This document shows, piece after piece, positions 1 through 9,545 of a stretch of 64,000 nt of DNA (within the stretch, counting starts at the first letter, position 1; each line of letters starts with the position of its first letter). The notes beneath the pieces are model-generated. The model had not been told where the DNA came from and made no database searches. It worked only from the letters and a program-made list of their open reading frames with translations. Source of the stretch: Wenzhouxiangellaceae bacterium (GTDB taxonomy: Bacteria > Pseudomonadota > Gammaproteobacteria > Xanthomonadales > Wenzhouxiangellaceae). The stretch is taken from the NCBI GenBank assembly GCA_028289455.1, contig JANQPN010000039.1, positions 62,001 to 126,000 of the forward strand, written 5' to 3'. Position numbers and translations under genes: made by a program.

Positions 1-1875
1 CAGGCTGGACTCGATCTTCAGCAGTTCACCACCCACTGATGTCCATGCCAGACCGTTAACCTGCCCTACTTCTGGTTCTTTGTCAGCGCTGTCGTAACGG
101 TACTGACGAACACCAAGATATTGATCCAGGTTGCGAACGGTAATCTGGCGCTTATCACGTTTTTTATCCAATACCAGTTCTTTAACCACTTTACGGCAGA
201 TCTTGGCTATTTCGCGTTCCAGATTACGCACACCGGCTTCTCGCGTGTAGTAACGGATAATATCGGTGATGACGTTATCGCTGACCTGCAGCTCATGCTC
301 TTCCAGGCCATGTTGCTGACGCTGTTTGGGCAGTAAAAACCGGCTGGCGATATGGTGCTTTTCATCTTCGGTGTAGCCGGGAATGCGGATAACTTCCATG
401 CGGTCCAGCAACGGCGCTGGAATGTTTAATGAGTTAGCAGTGGCTATGAACATCACCTCGGATAAATCATAATCCACTTCCAGATAATGATCACTGAAGG
501 CTTCATTCTGCTCTGGATCCAGCACTTCCAGCAACGCCGAGGAAGGATCACCACGAAAATCCATTGACATCTTGTCCAGCTCATCCAGCATGAACAGTGG
601 ATTCTTTTTGCCGGCCCGCGACATGGACTGCAGAATTCGGCCCGGCATGGAACCGATATAGGTTCGCCGGTGCCCGCGGATTTCAGCCTCATCACGAATG
701 CCACCCAACGACATCCGCACGAACTCACGCCCGGTGGCACGCGCTATTGATTTACCCAGCGATGTTTTGCCCACGCCCGGTGGCCCCACCAGACACAAAA
801 TAGGCCCTTTCATTTTCTTGACCCGCTGCTGCACTGCCAGATACTCGACGATGCGTTCCTTGACCTTTTCCAGGCCATAATGATCGTGATCCAGCACTTG
901 TTCCGCTGCACTCAGGTCTTTGCCGATTTTGCTGCGTTTTTTCCACGGCAGCCCGACCATCCAGTCAATGTAATTTCGCACCACAGTGGCTTCCGCCGAC
1001 ATCGGTGACATCATGCGTAACTTGCGTAATTCAGACTGCGCTTTTTCCAGTGCCTGCTTGGGCATACCGGCTTTTTCAACTTTACCTTCCAGCTCTTCCA
1101 GATCATCCGGTGCATCATCCAGGTCACCCAACTCTTTCTGGATGGCTTTCATCTGCTCATTCAGATAGTACTCGCGCTGGCTTTTTTCCATTTGGCCCTT
1201 TACGCGACCACGGATACGTTTTTCCAGCTGCAGCATGTCCAGTTCGCCTTCGATAAGCTGCAGCAGCTGTTCCATCCGCTGTTGAACATCGGCCATTTCC
1301 AGCACAGCCTGTTTGTCTTCCAGGCGCACGTTCAAATGCGCTGCAATGGTGTCAGCCAGACGACTGTTGTCTTCTATACCGGCAAGCGTTGTCAGTAACT
1401 CCGGTGGTATTTTCCGGTTGAGCTTGATGTAACGCTCAAACATCGCGGTCAATGACCTGGCAGTTACCTCAGTGGCACGTGGGTCCTCTGGTTGCTCAGG
1501 CTCCAATGAAGACCATTCTGCAGCCAGATATTCCTCCTGCTCATGGTAGGCATTTATCCTGATGCGTTGCCCACCTTCCACCAACACTTTTGTGGTACCG
1601 TCAGGCAGCCTCAACAATTGCAGAATTGTTGCTATGGTGCCGGCTGCATATAAGTCTTCCGGCGTCGGATCATCCACATCCGGACTGCGTTGAGTAACCA
1701 ATAGAATCCGTTTATCCAGATCCATGGCTTTTTTCAGCGCCTGCATGGATTTTTCCCGGCCGATAAACAGCGGAATCACCATAAACGGGTAGACCACCAC
1801 GTCACGCAGTGACAGGACCGGCAACAGTTCAGCCGTTTCCGACTGGCTTATTTCTTGATCAGTTTTATTCGTCAT
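1..1875 (-). CDS. lon: ATP-dependent protease Lon (endopeptidase La), N-terminal 625 residues, cut by the window edge
   Basis: Lon is a cytosolic homo-oligomeric AAA+ serine protease that degrades misfolded and regulatory proteins. The frame is open from the ATG at 1875 to base 1, so the gene continues outside the window. The N-terminal substrate-binding LON domain fills roughly residues 10-200 (LSLRDVVVYPFMVIPLF near the start). A coiled middle segment follows, then the AAA+ module with Walker A GPPGVGKT at residues 364-371 and Walker B-like FMLDELDK. The proteolytic Ser-Lys domain lies outside the window and cannot be checked. The gene follows clpX on the same strand across about 185 bases that carry a sigma-32-like promoter. 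The identification is firm. Confidence 0.96.
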   Translation of the reverse strand, partial: MTNKTDQEISQSETAELLPVLSLRDVVVYPFMVIPLFIGREKSMQALKKAMDLDKRILLVTQRSPDVDDPTPEDLYAAGTIATILQLLRLPDGTTKVLVEGGQRIRINAYHEQEEYLAAEWSSLEPEQPEDPRATEVTARSLTAMFERYIKLNRKIPPELLTTLAGIEDNSRLADTIAAHLNVRLEDKQAVLEMADVQQRMEQLLQLIEGELDMLQLEKRIRGRVKGQMEKSQREYYLNEQMKAIQKELGDLDDAPDDLEELEGKVEKAGMPKQALEKAQSELRKLRMMSPMSAEATVVRNYIDWMVGLPWKKRSKIGKDLSAAEQVLDHDHYGLEKVKERIVEYLAVQQRVKKMKGPILCLVGPPGVGKTSLGKSIARATGREFVRMSLGGIRDEAEIRGHRRTYIGSMPGRILQSMSRAGKKNPLFMLDELDKMSMDFRGDPSSALLEVLDPEQNEAFSDHYLEVDYDLSEVMFIATANSLNIPAPLLDRMEVIRIPGYTEDEKHHIASRFLLPKQRQQHGLEEHELQVSDNVITDIIRYYTREAGVRNLEREIAKICRKVVKELVLDKKRDKRQITVRNLDQYLGVRQYRYDSADKEPEVGQVNGLAWTSVGGELLKIESSL

Positions 1876-1992
1876 ACCTTAATACTTATCTGGCTATGCG
1901 CCTGCTAGTTCAGCGCCTGGCAGGGATGTCTATATTACGGATATCAGACAGACCGGTGATAGAGTAACAATCACCCTGTTCCCTAATGCGCA

Positions 1993-2021
1993 AATATGGC
2001 GTTATCCGGCGCTTATTCAAG
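1993..2021 (-). promoter_or_regulatory. Putative sigma-32 (heat-shock) promoter of lon
   Basis: On the minus strand CTTGAAT (2021-2015) is followed after 13 bases by CGCCATATT (2001-1993). This matches the sigma-32 pattern of CTTGAAA and CCCCATTTA well. It lies about 120 bases upstream of the lon start. Heat-shock control of lon is known in enterobacteria; its use here is inferred from the motif alone. Confidence 0.55.
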
Positions 2022-2060
2022 CAATCCGGTGAATATGCTGGATATCGGGCCGGTTAGGCG

Positions 2061-3335
2061 CTAAACGCTGTCGCCGGCAGCCTTGGGTTCTTTGGTTTCG
2101 TAAATCAGGTAGGGTTGCGCCTCTCCGTTGACAACAGCTTCGTCAACGACCACCTTGCGTACTTCATCGGTGGAAGGCAGGTCATACATGCTGTCCAGCA
2201 GCACATTTTCCAATATGGTTCGAAGTCCGCGGGCACCTGTTTTACGCTGCATTGCCAGTTTGGCCACTGCATGCAAAGCATCGTCACGGATATCCAGTTC
2301 GCAGTCTTCCATATCGAACAGGCGCCGGTACTGCTTGACCAGTGCATTCTTCGGCAGCGTTAAAATCTGCACCAGTGCATCCTCGTCCAGCTCTTCCAGG
2401 GTTGCTACAACCGGCAGACGGCCGATGAATTCCGGAATTAGTCCATATTTGATCAAATCTTCCGGCTCTACCTGACTCAGCAATTCACTCAGGTTTTCAC
2501 CTGATTCATTACTGCGAACCTCCGCCCTGAAGCCAATGCCTGTAGCTGCAGAACGCTGCTGGATAACTTTGTCCAGGCCACCAAAAGCACCGCCACAGAT
2601 GAACAAAATATTTTTGGTATCGACCTGCAGGAATTCCTGCTGCGGGTGCTTGCGACCGCCTTGCGGAGGAACCGAGGCTATGGTTCCTTCAATCAGCTTC
2701 AACAATGCCTGCTGCACGCCTTCCCCGGAAACATCCCGGGTAATCGACGGATTTTCCGCTTTACGGGAAATCTTATCGATTTCATCAATGTAAACGATGC
2801 CGGTCTGTGCCTTATCAACATCGTAATCACATTTTTGCAGCAGCTTCTGAATAATGTTCTCAACATCTTCACCGACATAACCCGCTTCAGTGAGGGTAGT
2901 CGCATCGGCAATGGTAAACGGCACATTCAGCATACGTGCAAGCGTTTCCGCCAACAGTGTTTTACCGGAGCCGGTTGGGCCAATCAGCAAAATGTTGCTT
3001 TTAGCCAGCTCAACCTCTTCTTTACCCTGCTCCGCACGCATCCGCTTGTAGTGATTGTAAACCGCAACCGAAAGCACTTTTTTGGCCTGTGCCTGGCCAA
3101 TCACAAATTCATTCAGAAAATCGTGAATTTCACGTGGAGTAGGCAGGCTGTCGGACTGTTCCTGCCCTTTATCTTCCAGTTCTTCCCGGATAATGTCATT
3201 ACACAGCTCAACGCATTCATCACAGATGTATACGCTTGGGCCGGCAATCAGCTTACGCACTTCGTGCTGACTTTTACCGCAAAAGGAACAATATAGAATT
3301 TTACCGTCGCCGGATTGTTTGGACTCGTCGCTCAT
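2061..3335 (-). CDS. clpX: ATP-dependent Clp protease ATP-binding subunit ClpX
   Basis: ClpX is the hexameric AAA+ unfoldase that recognises tagged substrates and threads them into ClpP. The 424-residue length is normal. Features in order: an N-terminal zinc-binding domain with Cys16, Cys19, Cys38 and Cys41; Walker A GPTGSGKT at 119-126; pore-loop GYVG at 152-155; Walker B VYIDEIDK at 181-188; and the conserved EFIGRLP segment in the large AAA subdomain. It lies about 160 bases downstream of clpP on the same strand, the usual gammaproteobacterial order. The ATG at 3335 places the zinc finger at the expected distance from the N-terminus. Nothing is truncated. Confidence 0.98.
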   Translation of the reverse strand: MSDESKQSGDGKILYCSFCGKSQHEVRKLIAGPSVYICDECVELCNDIIREELEDKGQEQSDSLPTPREIHDFLNEFVIGQAQAKKVLSVAVYNHYKRMRAEQGKEEVELAKSNILLIGPTGSGKTLLAETLARMLNVPFTIADATTLTEAGYVGEDVENIIQKLLQKCDYDVDKAQTGIVYIDEIDKISRKAENPSITRDVSGEGVQQALLKLIEGTIASVPPQGGRKHPQQEFLQVDTKNILFICGGAFGGLDKVIQQRSAATGIGFRAEVRSNESGENLSELLSQVEPEDLIKYGLIPEFIGRLPVVATLEELDEDALVQILTLPKNALVKQYRRLFDMEDCELDIRDDALHAVAKLAMQRKTGARGLRTILENVLLDSMYDLPSTDEVRKVVVDEAVVNGEAQPYLIYETKEPKAAGDSV

Positions 3336-3496
3336 ACTTCCAGATTGAGTATCAATTCCAGGGTTTTGATGTCATCAGTAATACCATTGATTTTAACCTG
3401 CAAATCCGGTTATCCCAAATCAACGGAACCTGATCATTACTTTACAGGACCGGAAAACGGCCTGATTACGTGCAGATTATACGGGAATACCGCAGG

Positions 3497-4150
3497 CTAA
3501 TCCGTATCACCGCTTATCGCCACAGCGGCACGGTCCTGAATGACAGAATCCACCAGACCATAGTCGCTGGCGTCCTCAGCCGACATGAAGTTATCCCGAT
3601 CGGTATCCTTTTCAATCACCTCAAGCGCCTGGCCTGTATGCTGTGAAAGAATCGTATTTAATTTTTCCCGCATCAGTAATATTTCGCGGGCATGAATATC
3701 AATATCGGAAGCCTGACCCTGAAAACCACCCAGTGGCTGATGAATCATTACCCGTGAATGCGGCAGACAGAAGCGTTTACCCTTCGCACCTGCAGCCAGT
3801 AACAGTGCGCCCATGCTGGCTGCCTGGCCAACACAGATTGTGCTCACATCAGGCTTAACAAACTGCATAGTATCGTAAATCGCCAGACCTGCAGTGACCA
3901 CACCACCCGGGCTGTTGATATAAACACTGATATCTTTTTCCGGATTTTCAGATTCCAGAAACAGCATCTGGGCAACCACCAGATTGGCCACATGATCATC
4001 AATGCCGCCGACGATAAAGATTACCCGCTCTTTAAGCAGGCGCGAATAGATATCATAAGCACGCTCGCCCCGGGCGGTTTGTTCAACCACCATTGGCACC
4101 AGGTTAAGTGCGCGCGCCGGTATGTTTTGTTCAGGCATCTTGTGTTCCAT
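3497..4150 (-). CDS. clpP: ATP-dependent Clp protease proteolytic subunit ClpP
   Basis: ClpP is the tetradecameric serine protease chamber that works with ClpX. The catalytic triad is visible: Ser112 in GQAASMGA, His137 in MIHQPLGG and Asp186 in the DRDNFMS segment. The 217-residue length is slightly above the family norm. The first ATG (4150) lies 20 bases inside the end of tig and has no clear ribosome-binding site. A second ATG at 4138 has GGA about 8 bases upstream and gives MPEQNIPAR, so it is a real alternative that leaves an 8-base overlap. Either way the gene is translationally coupled to tig. Confidence 0.97.
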   Translation of the reverse strand: MEHKMPEQNIPARALNLVPMVVEQTARGERAYDIYSRLLKERVIFIVGGIDDHVANLVVAQMLFLESENPEKDISVYINSPGGVVTAGLAIYDTMQFVKPDVSTICVGQAASMGALLLAAGAKGKRFCLPHSRVMIHQPLGGFQGQASDIDIHAREILLMREKLNTILSQHTGQALEVIEKDTDRDNFMSAEDASDYGLVDSVIQDRAAVAISGDTD

Positions 4151-5444
4151 TCATCAGGTCTTTAAACGCCATCGGTACATCAGAGCATGCAGCATGCTCA
4201 ACGACCCAGTCGACAACCTGCTCTTCCAGCACCGACTGACGAACCTGTCCGTACAATTGTTCGTTGCTTCGATAGAGTTCAACAACCTGTTGAGGTTCAT
4301 CATAAGTTGAAGCAATTTCAGCTATCCGTTCATATACACGGTTTTCATCCAGCTTGATATCGTTTTGCCGGGCAAGCTCACCCAGCAGGATGCTGCCGCG
4401 CACTCTCACACGAGCACTGTCCAATAAGGTGTCAACCGGCGGCAGCTGACTGATATCTCCGCCTGACTGCTCAATTTCCTGTTGCATACGTTGACGCAGA
4501 TTGGCGGCTTCCTGCTGTACCAGGCTGGCCGGCAACTCCATATCAGCATGCTTTTCAGTCAGTGACTTACCCACCTGCTCATTCATCCAGCGGCGAGTGG
4601 CAATGTTCTTTTCACGGTCCAAATTACTGAGCACTTCCTCGCGCAGTTTTTCCACGCCGCCTTCGGCTATACCAAAACTGGCCGCAAATGCATCATCTAC
4701 TTCCGGCAGCTCACCGGTTTCAACATGCGTCACATGCAACTCAACAGACGCCTGCTTGCCCGCCAGTTGCGGGGCACGGAAATCTTCTGGGAATGTCAAT
4801 TCAGCCGTTTTACTGTCACCGGCCTGCATACCGGTAATGGCCTGTTCCAGCTGCTCAAACACGATGCCGCTGCCAATAATGGTGCCAATACGCAGATTGC
4901 CTTCCTCAGGAATACGCTGTTCACCGACCATTGCGTTGTATTCCACCAGCACCCGGTGCATTTCATCAGCAGGACCATCCGCCGGCTTCCACACACGCCG
5001 CTGTTCCTGCAATGTGTTCAGCATCTCATCAACGTCAGAATCATTGATATCAACCACAGGCCGCTTGATTTCAACTTCCTCAACATTAAGCGTGTCCAAT
5101 TCAGGAAACACTTCCAGCTGTGCGCTGAAGCTAAGCATGTCACTGCCCTGCTCCTGTTCTTCGGGCTGCAGACTCTTCAATGCCGCAACACGCAGCTCAC
5201 CTTCCTGAATAGCATCGCCCAGCCCCTGCTGCATGACAGTTTGCATGACCTCTTCACGTACCTGCTTGCCATAACGCTGACGAATCACCGTTAACGGTAC
5301 TTTCCCGGGTCTGAAGCCCTTCAGCTTTACAGTACGTCCAAGTTCAGCAAGTTTCTGCTGGATTTTAGAATCGACTTCAGCGGCTGGAATGCCAAACTGG
5401 AGTGTGCGCTCCAGTGCGCCGGTTGTTTCAATGTTGATTTGCAT
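4131..5444 (-). CDS. tig: Trigger factor (ribosome-associated peptidyl-prolyl isomerase chaperone)
   Basis: Trigger factor docks at the ribosome exit tunnel and shields nascent chains. The 437-residue protein begins with the ribosome-binding domain, whose signature GFRPGKVP is at about residues 43-50. An FKBP-type isomerase domain follows at roughly residues 150-245, then a long helical C-terminal chaperone domain rich in Gln and Glu. It is the first gene of the tig-clpP-clpX-lon block and its 3' end overlaps clpP. The block begins just downstream of tRNA-His on the same strand, so read-through from the tRNAs is possible. Confidence 0.97.
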   Translation of the reverse strand: MQINIETTGALERTLQFGIPAAEVDSKIQQKLAELGRTVKLKGFRPGKVPLTVIRQRYGKQVREEVMQTVMQQGLGDAIQEGELRVAALKSLQPEEQEQGSDMLSFSAQLEVFPELDTLNVEEVEIKRPVVDINDSDVDEMLNTLQEQRRVWKPADGPADEMHRVLVEYNAMVGEQRIPEEGNLRIGTIIGSGIVFEQLEQAITGMQAGDSKTAELTFPEDFRAPQLAGKQASVELHVTHVETGELPEVDDAFAASFGIAEGGVEKLREEVLSNLDREKNIATRRWMNEQVGKSLTEKHADMELPASLVQQEAANLRQRMQQEIEQSGGDISQLPPVDTLLDSARVRVRGSILLGELARQNDIKLDENRVYERIAEIASTYDEPQQVVELYRSNEQLYGQVRQSVLEEQVVDWVVEHAACSDVPMAFKDLMNGTQDA

Positions 5445-5529
5445 AGCAGTGTTGCAATAGCTCGTTGTTTTTTCAAATAAGCGCCCGCCTGAGTTATTCA
5501 GCCGACGCAGCGAATATACATATAAAAAA

Positions 5530-5605
5530 TGGGGTGGACGATGGGGATTGAACCCACGACCGCCGCGGCCACAACGCGGTGCTCTACCACTGAGCTACGC
5601 CCACC
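5530..5605 (-). tRNA. tRNA-His (GTG anticodon)
   Basis: The minus strand folds as a 76-nt cloverleaf starting GGTGGGCG, including the extra 5' G typical of tRNA-His. It has a D arm TAGCTCAGTGGTAGAGC, anticodon loop TTGTGGC (GTG), T loop TTCAATC and an encoded CCA end. A short T-run follows the CCA on the minus strand. Confidence 0.95.
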
Positions 5606-5683
5606 ACAGAACGCGGTATTTTGCCACAAAATGCTGAGCAATTCAGGCTCTTGGAAGGTGACAAGAATGCGCTGTAATGAATT

Positions 5684-5760
5684 TGGTCGGGGTGGAGGGA
5701 TTTGAACCCCCGACCCACTGCTCCCAAAGCAGTTGCGCTACCAGACTGCGCTACACCCCG
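5684..5760 (-). tRNA. tRNA-Pro (TGG anticodon)
   Basis: This is a 77-nt minus-strand cloverleaf. The acceptor CGGGGTG pairs with CACCCCG, the anticodon loop TTTGGGA reads TGG, the T loop is TTCAAAT and CCA is encoded. It lies 78 bases upstream of tRNA-His on the same strand, so the two are probably co-transcribed. Confidence 0.95.
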
Positions 5761-5883
5761 ACCGAGGGCGCACATAGTATCCGGCTGAATAGCCGAGGTC
5801 AACGAAAAAATTGCATCTGAATATAAATTTTTTCACCAATCGCATTGACACATCCCCAACAGCAACAGATAATTACCGGCTTC

Positions 5884-5960
5884 GCGCCCGTAGCTCAGCT
5901 GGATAGAGTACCTGGCTACGAACCAGGCGGTCGGAGGTTCGAATCCTTCCGGGCGCGCCA
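5884..5960 (+). tRNA. tRNA-Arg (ACG anticodon)
   Basis: This is a 77-nt plus-strand cloverleaf with acceptor GCGCCCG/CGGGCGC. The anticodon loop CTACGAA reads ACG, which is read as ICG after deamination. The T loop is TTCGAAT and CCA is encoded. It is divergent from the Pro/His pair and is followed by a Rho-independent terminator at 5972-5997. Confidence 0.95.
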
Positions 5961-6194
5961 GAACAATGATCAAAGCCACCTTTTTACGGGTGGCTTTGTC
6001 GTTTCTAAGCAACAAAATTCGAACCTCCGACAATATAAATTGGAGGTTCGCCTACCGGCAGGATGCCGGTTGGGACGCATGAGCACAGCGAATGCGCCTG
6101 TAAGGCGAGCACCAGGGAGGGTGCGAGTCAATCCCTCCGGGCGCGCCAGAACACTGATCAAAGCCACCTTTTTACAGGTGGCTTTATCGTTTCT
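5942..6194 (+). repeat. Direct duplication of the tRNA-Arg 3' end plus terminator (copies 5942-6006 and 6130-6194)
   Basis: The last 19 bases of tRNA-Arg(ACG), its spacer and its terminator hairpin (65 bases) recur 188 bases downstream with about 4 mismatches. The second copy keeps the acceptor 3' strand, CCA and hairpin (6160-6185), but no cloverleaf forms upstream of it. Between the copies, 6015-6030 is an inverted copy of the T-arm (ATTCGAACCTCCGAC), which pairs with GGAGGTTCG at 6042-6050. A 6-bp-stem hairpin ACCGGC/GCCGGT lies at 6054-6070. This could be a decayed second tRNA, an old attachment-site duplication, or a tRNA-associated repeat unit. From 6195 to 6500 I see no gene or clear signal apart from the RBS of the next gene. 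Confidence 0.7.
5972..5997 (+). terminator. Rho-independent terminator of tRNA-Arg(ACG)
   Basis: AAAGCCACC and GGTGGCTTT form a 9-bp stem around an 8-base T-rich loop, 11 bases past the tRNA CCA. The tail after the stem is only moderately T-rich. Confidence 0.75.
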
Positions 6195-6500
6195 GCGCAC
6201 CGCAATTCGAGACTGTGAGAATTATCAATTCTCCGAGATCACCTGCTGAATAACCGCCCAAACCGGCAAATACGCTTTTCTTCGAGCCACTTTATTAGTT
6301 CCTGCAGCTACTTCTTTAGGCTTATATATGTTTGGTTATATATCCGATAGCATCAAATGCTAAATATAAAGAGTTAGAGTCACCTGACAGATTGATTTGT
6401 TTTTGCGTTTGCACCTGAACGGGTGACTCTCGTTTCGTGGTTATGAGCAGTTAGCAGTTGTTCATGAGGTTCCACGAATAACGCGGGAGGCGCGTTTAAA

Positions 6501-8003
6501 ATGCAAATGAATCGACCATCAGCTGCCCAGCTGGAGCAGGCTGCTGCGCGTGGAGATGAAATGGCCATGCTGCAGCTTGGCAACCATCTGATCAGCAGCA
6601 ATCAACCAGGCACCACCCAGTGTCAGAGAGGACTGGAGCTATTGCAGAAGACTGCCGGCGGCACTCAGGGGCCGGCGGCACAGTGGCTGCTGGGTTCATT
6701 CTATCTGCATAACCCTCTTCTGCCTGACGCTATTCCAACAGCGGGACATTGGCTGGAGAAAGCCGCGGGTTCCAGGGTTGGGTTGGCTGTAGACCGTCTG
6801 GCCAACCTGTGCCTGCGGGGTGTGGCATTTGACTACCAGCCCGAACGCGCGCTTCAGTTACTGAAACAACTGGCCGACGCAGGCTATCAGCATTCTGCCT
6901 GGGAGGTTGGATACCTGACCAGCACATTGGATGAAATCCTTGATGCACAGGCATCTGTGACAGCATTTGCACGTGCCTGTGCGCTGGGTTATCCGCTGGC
7001 GTATTACTCACTGGGACTGCGTTTTGGATATGGAGCAGGTGTAGAAAAAGACCTGGCCTTTGCGCGTGCCTTATTGCTGTTTGCTGCAGACAATGACATC
7101 CCGGACGCACGTGAAGCTGCCGATGAACTGGCGCCAGAAGCAAGCTATGGCGATCAAGCATCCTTGTGGTCTGAGCAACTAAAGAAAAATCATGTAGCTA
7201 CCGGCGCATTCAGGCAGAAGCTGAGTGGCAGCTTCATTGTCCCGGAACAACGCAATGTGATGGTGGATCAACTTGAAGCGCAGTTCGCCAAAATTGATCA
7301 CCCTTCTGTCATACTCTCCGACTCAGGTCGTCTGCAGATCAAAGTCAACAACCGGCATACGCTTCGGGCACTACCGTCCGATTGGAACTGGGTCTGCCAG
7401 GAACCTCGTGTGGCAACCAGCGCCGAATTCATTACTCGCGAGGAGCGAGTGCATACACTCAGGATGATCAGTGGGGCCATGATGCCGCCTGAACAGTATT
7501 CCAATCTGGGTGTACGCGGCAGTGCTGAAAGTCAATTCTTCAATGGCGCCGGAATGATTTTCGGGACGATAAATTCAGACACTATCGTGCGCTGCATTGA
7601 ACGGCGTATATCCACAATTACCGATTGGGACATGGAAGCCATTGATCCGTGTTCGGTCATCAGCTATAAACCGGGCCAGGAATACCGCACACATGTGGAC
7701 TATCTTGAGGAGCAGGAAATTGCCGCCAACCGCGACCAACTGGCCGATTTTGGAGGGCAACGGGTTGCTACATTTCTGATCTGCCTGCAGGCTGCAGATC
7801 GCGGTGGGGAAACCGTGTATCCGGAAGCCGATGTGTCGGTCAAACATGTAAAAGGCTCAGCGACCATCCACTACAATGTGTTACCTGACGGCAAGCCGGA
7901 TCCAATGTCACTGCACCGTGGCTGGCCGGTGGAAGCGGGTGAAAAATGGCTTTTGCGCACCGGTTTACGTGAGCATACCCGATACCCTGTAAACTCCGGC
8001 TGA
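6501..8003 (+). CDS. Sel1-repeat protein with C-terminal prolyl 4-hydroxylase-type 2OG-Fe(II) oxygenase domain
   Basis: The 500-residue protein has two parts. Residues about 5-230 hold alpha-helical Sel1/TPR-like repeats (A-x-W-L-L-G, A-x-x-x-G-Y-x-x-A patterns). Residues about 300-496 form a P4Hc-type double-stranded beta-helix oxygenase. The iron ligands are His398-x-Asp400 (THVDYL) and His472 (LHRGWPV), and Lys482 in GEKWLL is the likely 2-oxoglutarate anchor, so the site looks active. The family hydroxylates proline or other residues using O2 and 2-oxoglutarate; the repeats could recruit a protein substrate, which is inference. No signal peptide is seen, so it is probably cytosolic. GGGAGG lies 11 bases before the ATG. 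Confidence 0.85.
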   Translation: MQMNRPSAAQLEQAAARGDEMAMLQLGNHLISSNQPGTTQCQRGLELLQKTAGGTQGPAAQWLLGSFYLHNPLLPDAIPTAGHWLEKAAGSRVGLAVDRLANLCLRGVAFDYQPERALQLLKQLADAGYQHSAWEVGYLTSTLDEILDAQASVTAFARACALGYPLAYYSLGLRFGYGAGVEKDLAFARALLLFAADNDIPDAREAADELAPEASYGDQASLWSEQLKKNHVATGAFRQKLSGSFIVPEQRNVMVDQLEAQFAKIDHPSVILSDSGRLQIKVNNRHTLRALPSDWNWVCQEPRVATSAEFITREERVHTLRMISGAMMPPEQYSNLGVRGSAESQFFNGAGMIFGTINSDTIVRCIERRISTITDWDMEAIDPCSVISYKPGQEYRTHVDYLEEQEIAANRDQLADFGGQRVATFLICLQAADRGGETVYPEADVSVKHVKGSATIHYNVLPDGKPDPMSLHRGWPVEAGEKWLLRTGLREHTRYPVNSG

Positions 8004-8347
8004 AAATAAACCTGCGGCCAGACTGCAGGCGATATTCAGGTGCCCTGGTCCATAAGCCTGGATACTTGCCTGAATCTATTTTCTCCAGGCTGAATAATGC
8101 CTGCCAATATCCAATGAACCTTTTGTGGTTAAACCGCCACCTACCCAATGGGACTGCATTCAATACCCTCATTTGCTCATCTGTTTTACTGATAAATATC
8201 AGTTCAGATCGCAGCAAAAGCTTCTTTGAGCGTGTTTGAGTGCATGCTTAAACGTTTTCTTGCTGACCTGACCTTACACTTTGCAAGCAATCAACTTGCC
8301 TAGCGGTCAGGGGAAATGCATCTGAATATTTCGCTAAAGGATTAAAC
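8004..8347 (+). other. Intergenic gap, no gene recognised
   Basis: These 344 bases separate the oxygenase gene from an exported protein. A weak inverted repeat CCTGC/GCAGG lies at 8012-8030. A purine-rich AAAGGA at 8335-8341 is the likely ribosome-binding site of the next gene. Nothing else stands out. Confidence 0.5.
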
Positions 8348-9310
8348 TTGATGAAAAACCATTGGAGTATTTTTTTTGCGGCGGTACTTTTAACGATACT
8401 GGCAACTGCCAGTGTAGCTCAGGAAAGCACCACCATTTTTTTCGATAACAACGGTGTCGAAACCGGCGTCACCACACCTGGCGCAACCAGCTTCAGCTTC
8501 CGGGGATCCAACTGGAGCGGCGGTATAGTTGCCACTGAAGGCTCACCACCACTGTACGCTTCCGGCGCGTGGTCCTATGAAGTCCCCAATGGACCGGCCA
8601 CAGTTACCTTTGATAACCCGGTTATGGATGTCAATTTCTTTTATGTTCACGGCAATGGCTTTGCTGCCGGAACCGCTACAGCCATGGCTTCAAACGGTGC
8701 GGTTCTGGATACGGTTGACAGTAATATCGTCACCACCTTCGGCGACCAGGACAACTTCGTGACTTTCAATACCAGCGAACCGATAGCCTCTATCGAATTT
8801 TCTGCCGGTGTTATTGATAACTTCAGCTTTTCACCTTTCAGTGATGCCCAGCCATTCGATTTCCAGCTGGCGGAAGGCGCGTGGTTAAACCCGGATACTG
8901 ATGGCGAAGGCATATTGTTCGATTTTGGCCCCACCCTGGATTTGTTGTTTGGGGCGTGGTTTACCTTCACTATCGATCCGGTAGCGCCGGTTGATCCGCC
9001 GGAAATTGAAGTTGGCTTTGATGGTCAACGCTGGATGACTGCCTTGATGACGCTGGAAGGCAATGTCGCCAGTGGGCCGTTGCGCGCCCGCCAGGGTGGT
9101 GCCTTTGACATGCCGCCTACCGATATTGAATCAAGCATGGACGTAGGTGAAATCACCATTGAGTTCCTGGACTGTGACCTGGCGCAGGTCGATTACATCA
9201 TCGACTCAGCCGGTGGCATCAGCGGCAGCTTCAATATCCAGCCACTGGAACAGGTCGTTAATCCCAATGGCTTCAGCTGCAGTCTGGACGGCACGCCGAC
9301 AGCAAATTAA
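8348..9310 (+). CDS. Exported protein with PEP-anchor-like N-terminal domain and a C-terminal GAWLN domain
   Basis: A 320-residue protein with a clear signal peptide (cleavage probably near VAQ-ES, residue 25). Residues about 27-160 form a beta-rich domain of the kind seen in secreted choice-of-anchor proteins (repeated FxxxxS/TFDN elements). Residues about 165-318 start with EGAWLNPDTDGEGILFDF and are closely similar to the C-terminal part of the next gene product (10460-10895). A pair of cysteines (Cys near 282 and 312) is conserved between both. The function is unknown. No sorting anchor is visible at the C-terminus, so it is probably periplasmic or released. A strong terminator follows, so it is likely monocistronic. 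Confidence 0.8.
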   Translation: MMKNHWSIFFAAVLLTILATASVAQESTTIFFDNNGVETGVTTPGATSFSFRGSNWSGGIVATEGSPPLYASGAWSYEVPNGPATVTFDNPVMDVNFFYVHGNGFAAGTATAMASNGAVLDTVDSNIVTTFGDQDNFVTFNTSEPIASIEFSAGVIDNFSFSPFSDAQPFDFQLAEGAWLNPDTDGEGILFDFGPTLDLLFGAWFTFTIDPVAPVDPPEIEVGFDGQRWMTALMTLEGNVASGPLRARQGGAFDMPPTDIESSMDVGEITIEFLDCDLAQVDYIIDSAGGISGSFNIQPLEQVVNPNGFSCSLDGTPTAN

Positions 9311-9329
9311 TACAGCCATTACGGCCTTT

Positions 9330-9366
9330 GCAGCCTGCCGCCGGCAGGCTGCATTTATTCTCTTTT
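9330..9366 (+). terminator. Rho-independent terminator
   Basis: A perfect 10-bp stem, GCAGCCTGCC (9330-9339) with GGCAGGCTGC (9343-9352), has a 3-base loop and is followed by a T-rich tract. It ends the transcript of the 8348-9310 gene. Confidence 0.75.
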
Positions 9367-9545
9367 ATTGATTAACTTCCCCTACTGCTTGTGCCAACCG
9401 GCATGACAGCTTAAGCAATGAATTCGCGCTAAAGCACCAAACTGTCGTTCTATCGGCATAACCCGTCCAGGCCAGATTCAGGCTATTTCAATCAATTCTG
9501 ATTATGCTAATATACGAACATATTAGTACAATGAGAAATCCACCA

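Noticed and set aside
2646..3296. Long plus-strand frame opposite clpX
   Set aside because: It is the antisense shadow of clpX, with no start signal and no protein-like motif.
5584..6249. Open frames across the three tRNAs and the repeat
   Set aside because: They run through tRNA sequence and terminators in both directions and carry no ribosome-binding site or protein signature.
9504..9545. Upstream start for the NHL-propeller protein
   Set aside because: The extra 14 residues are hydrophilic and would push the signal peptide inward; the ATG at 9546 is the better start.
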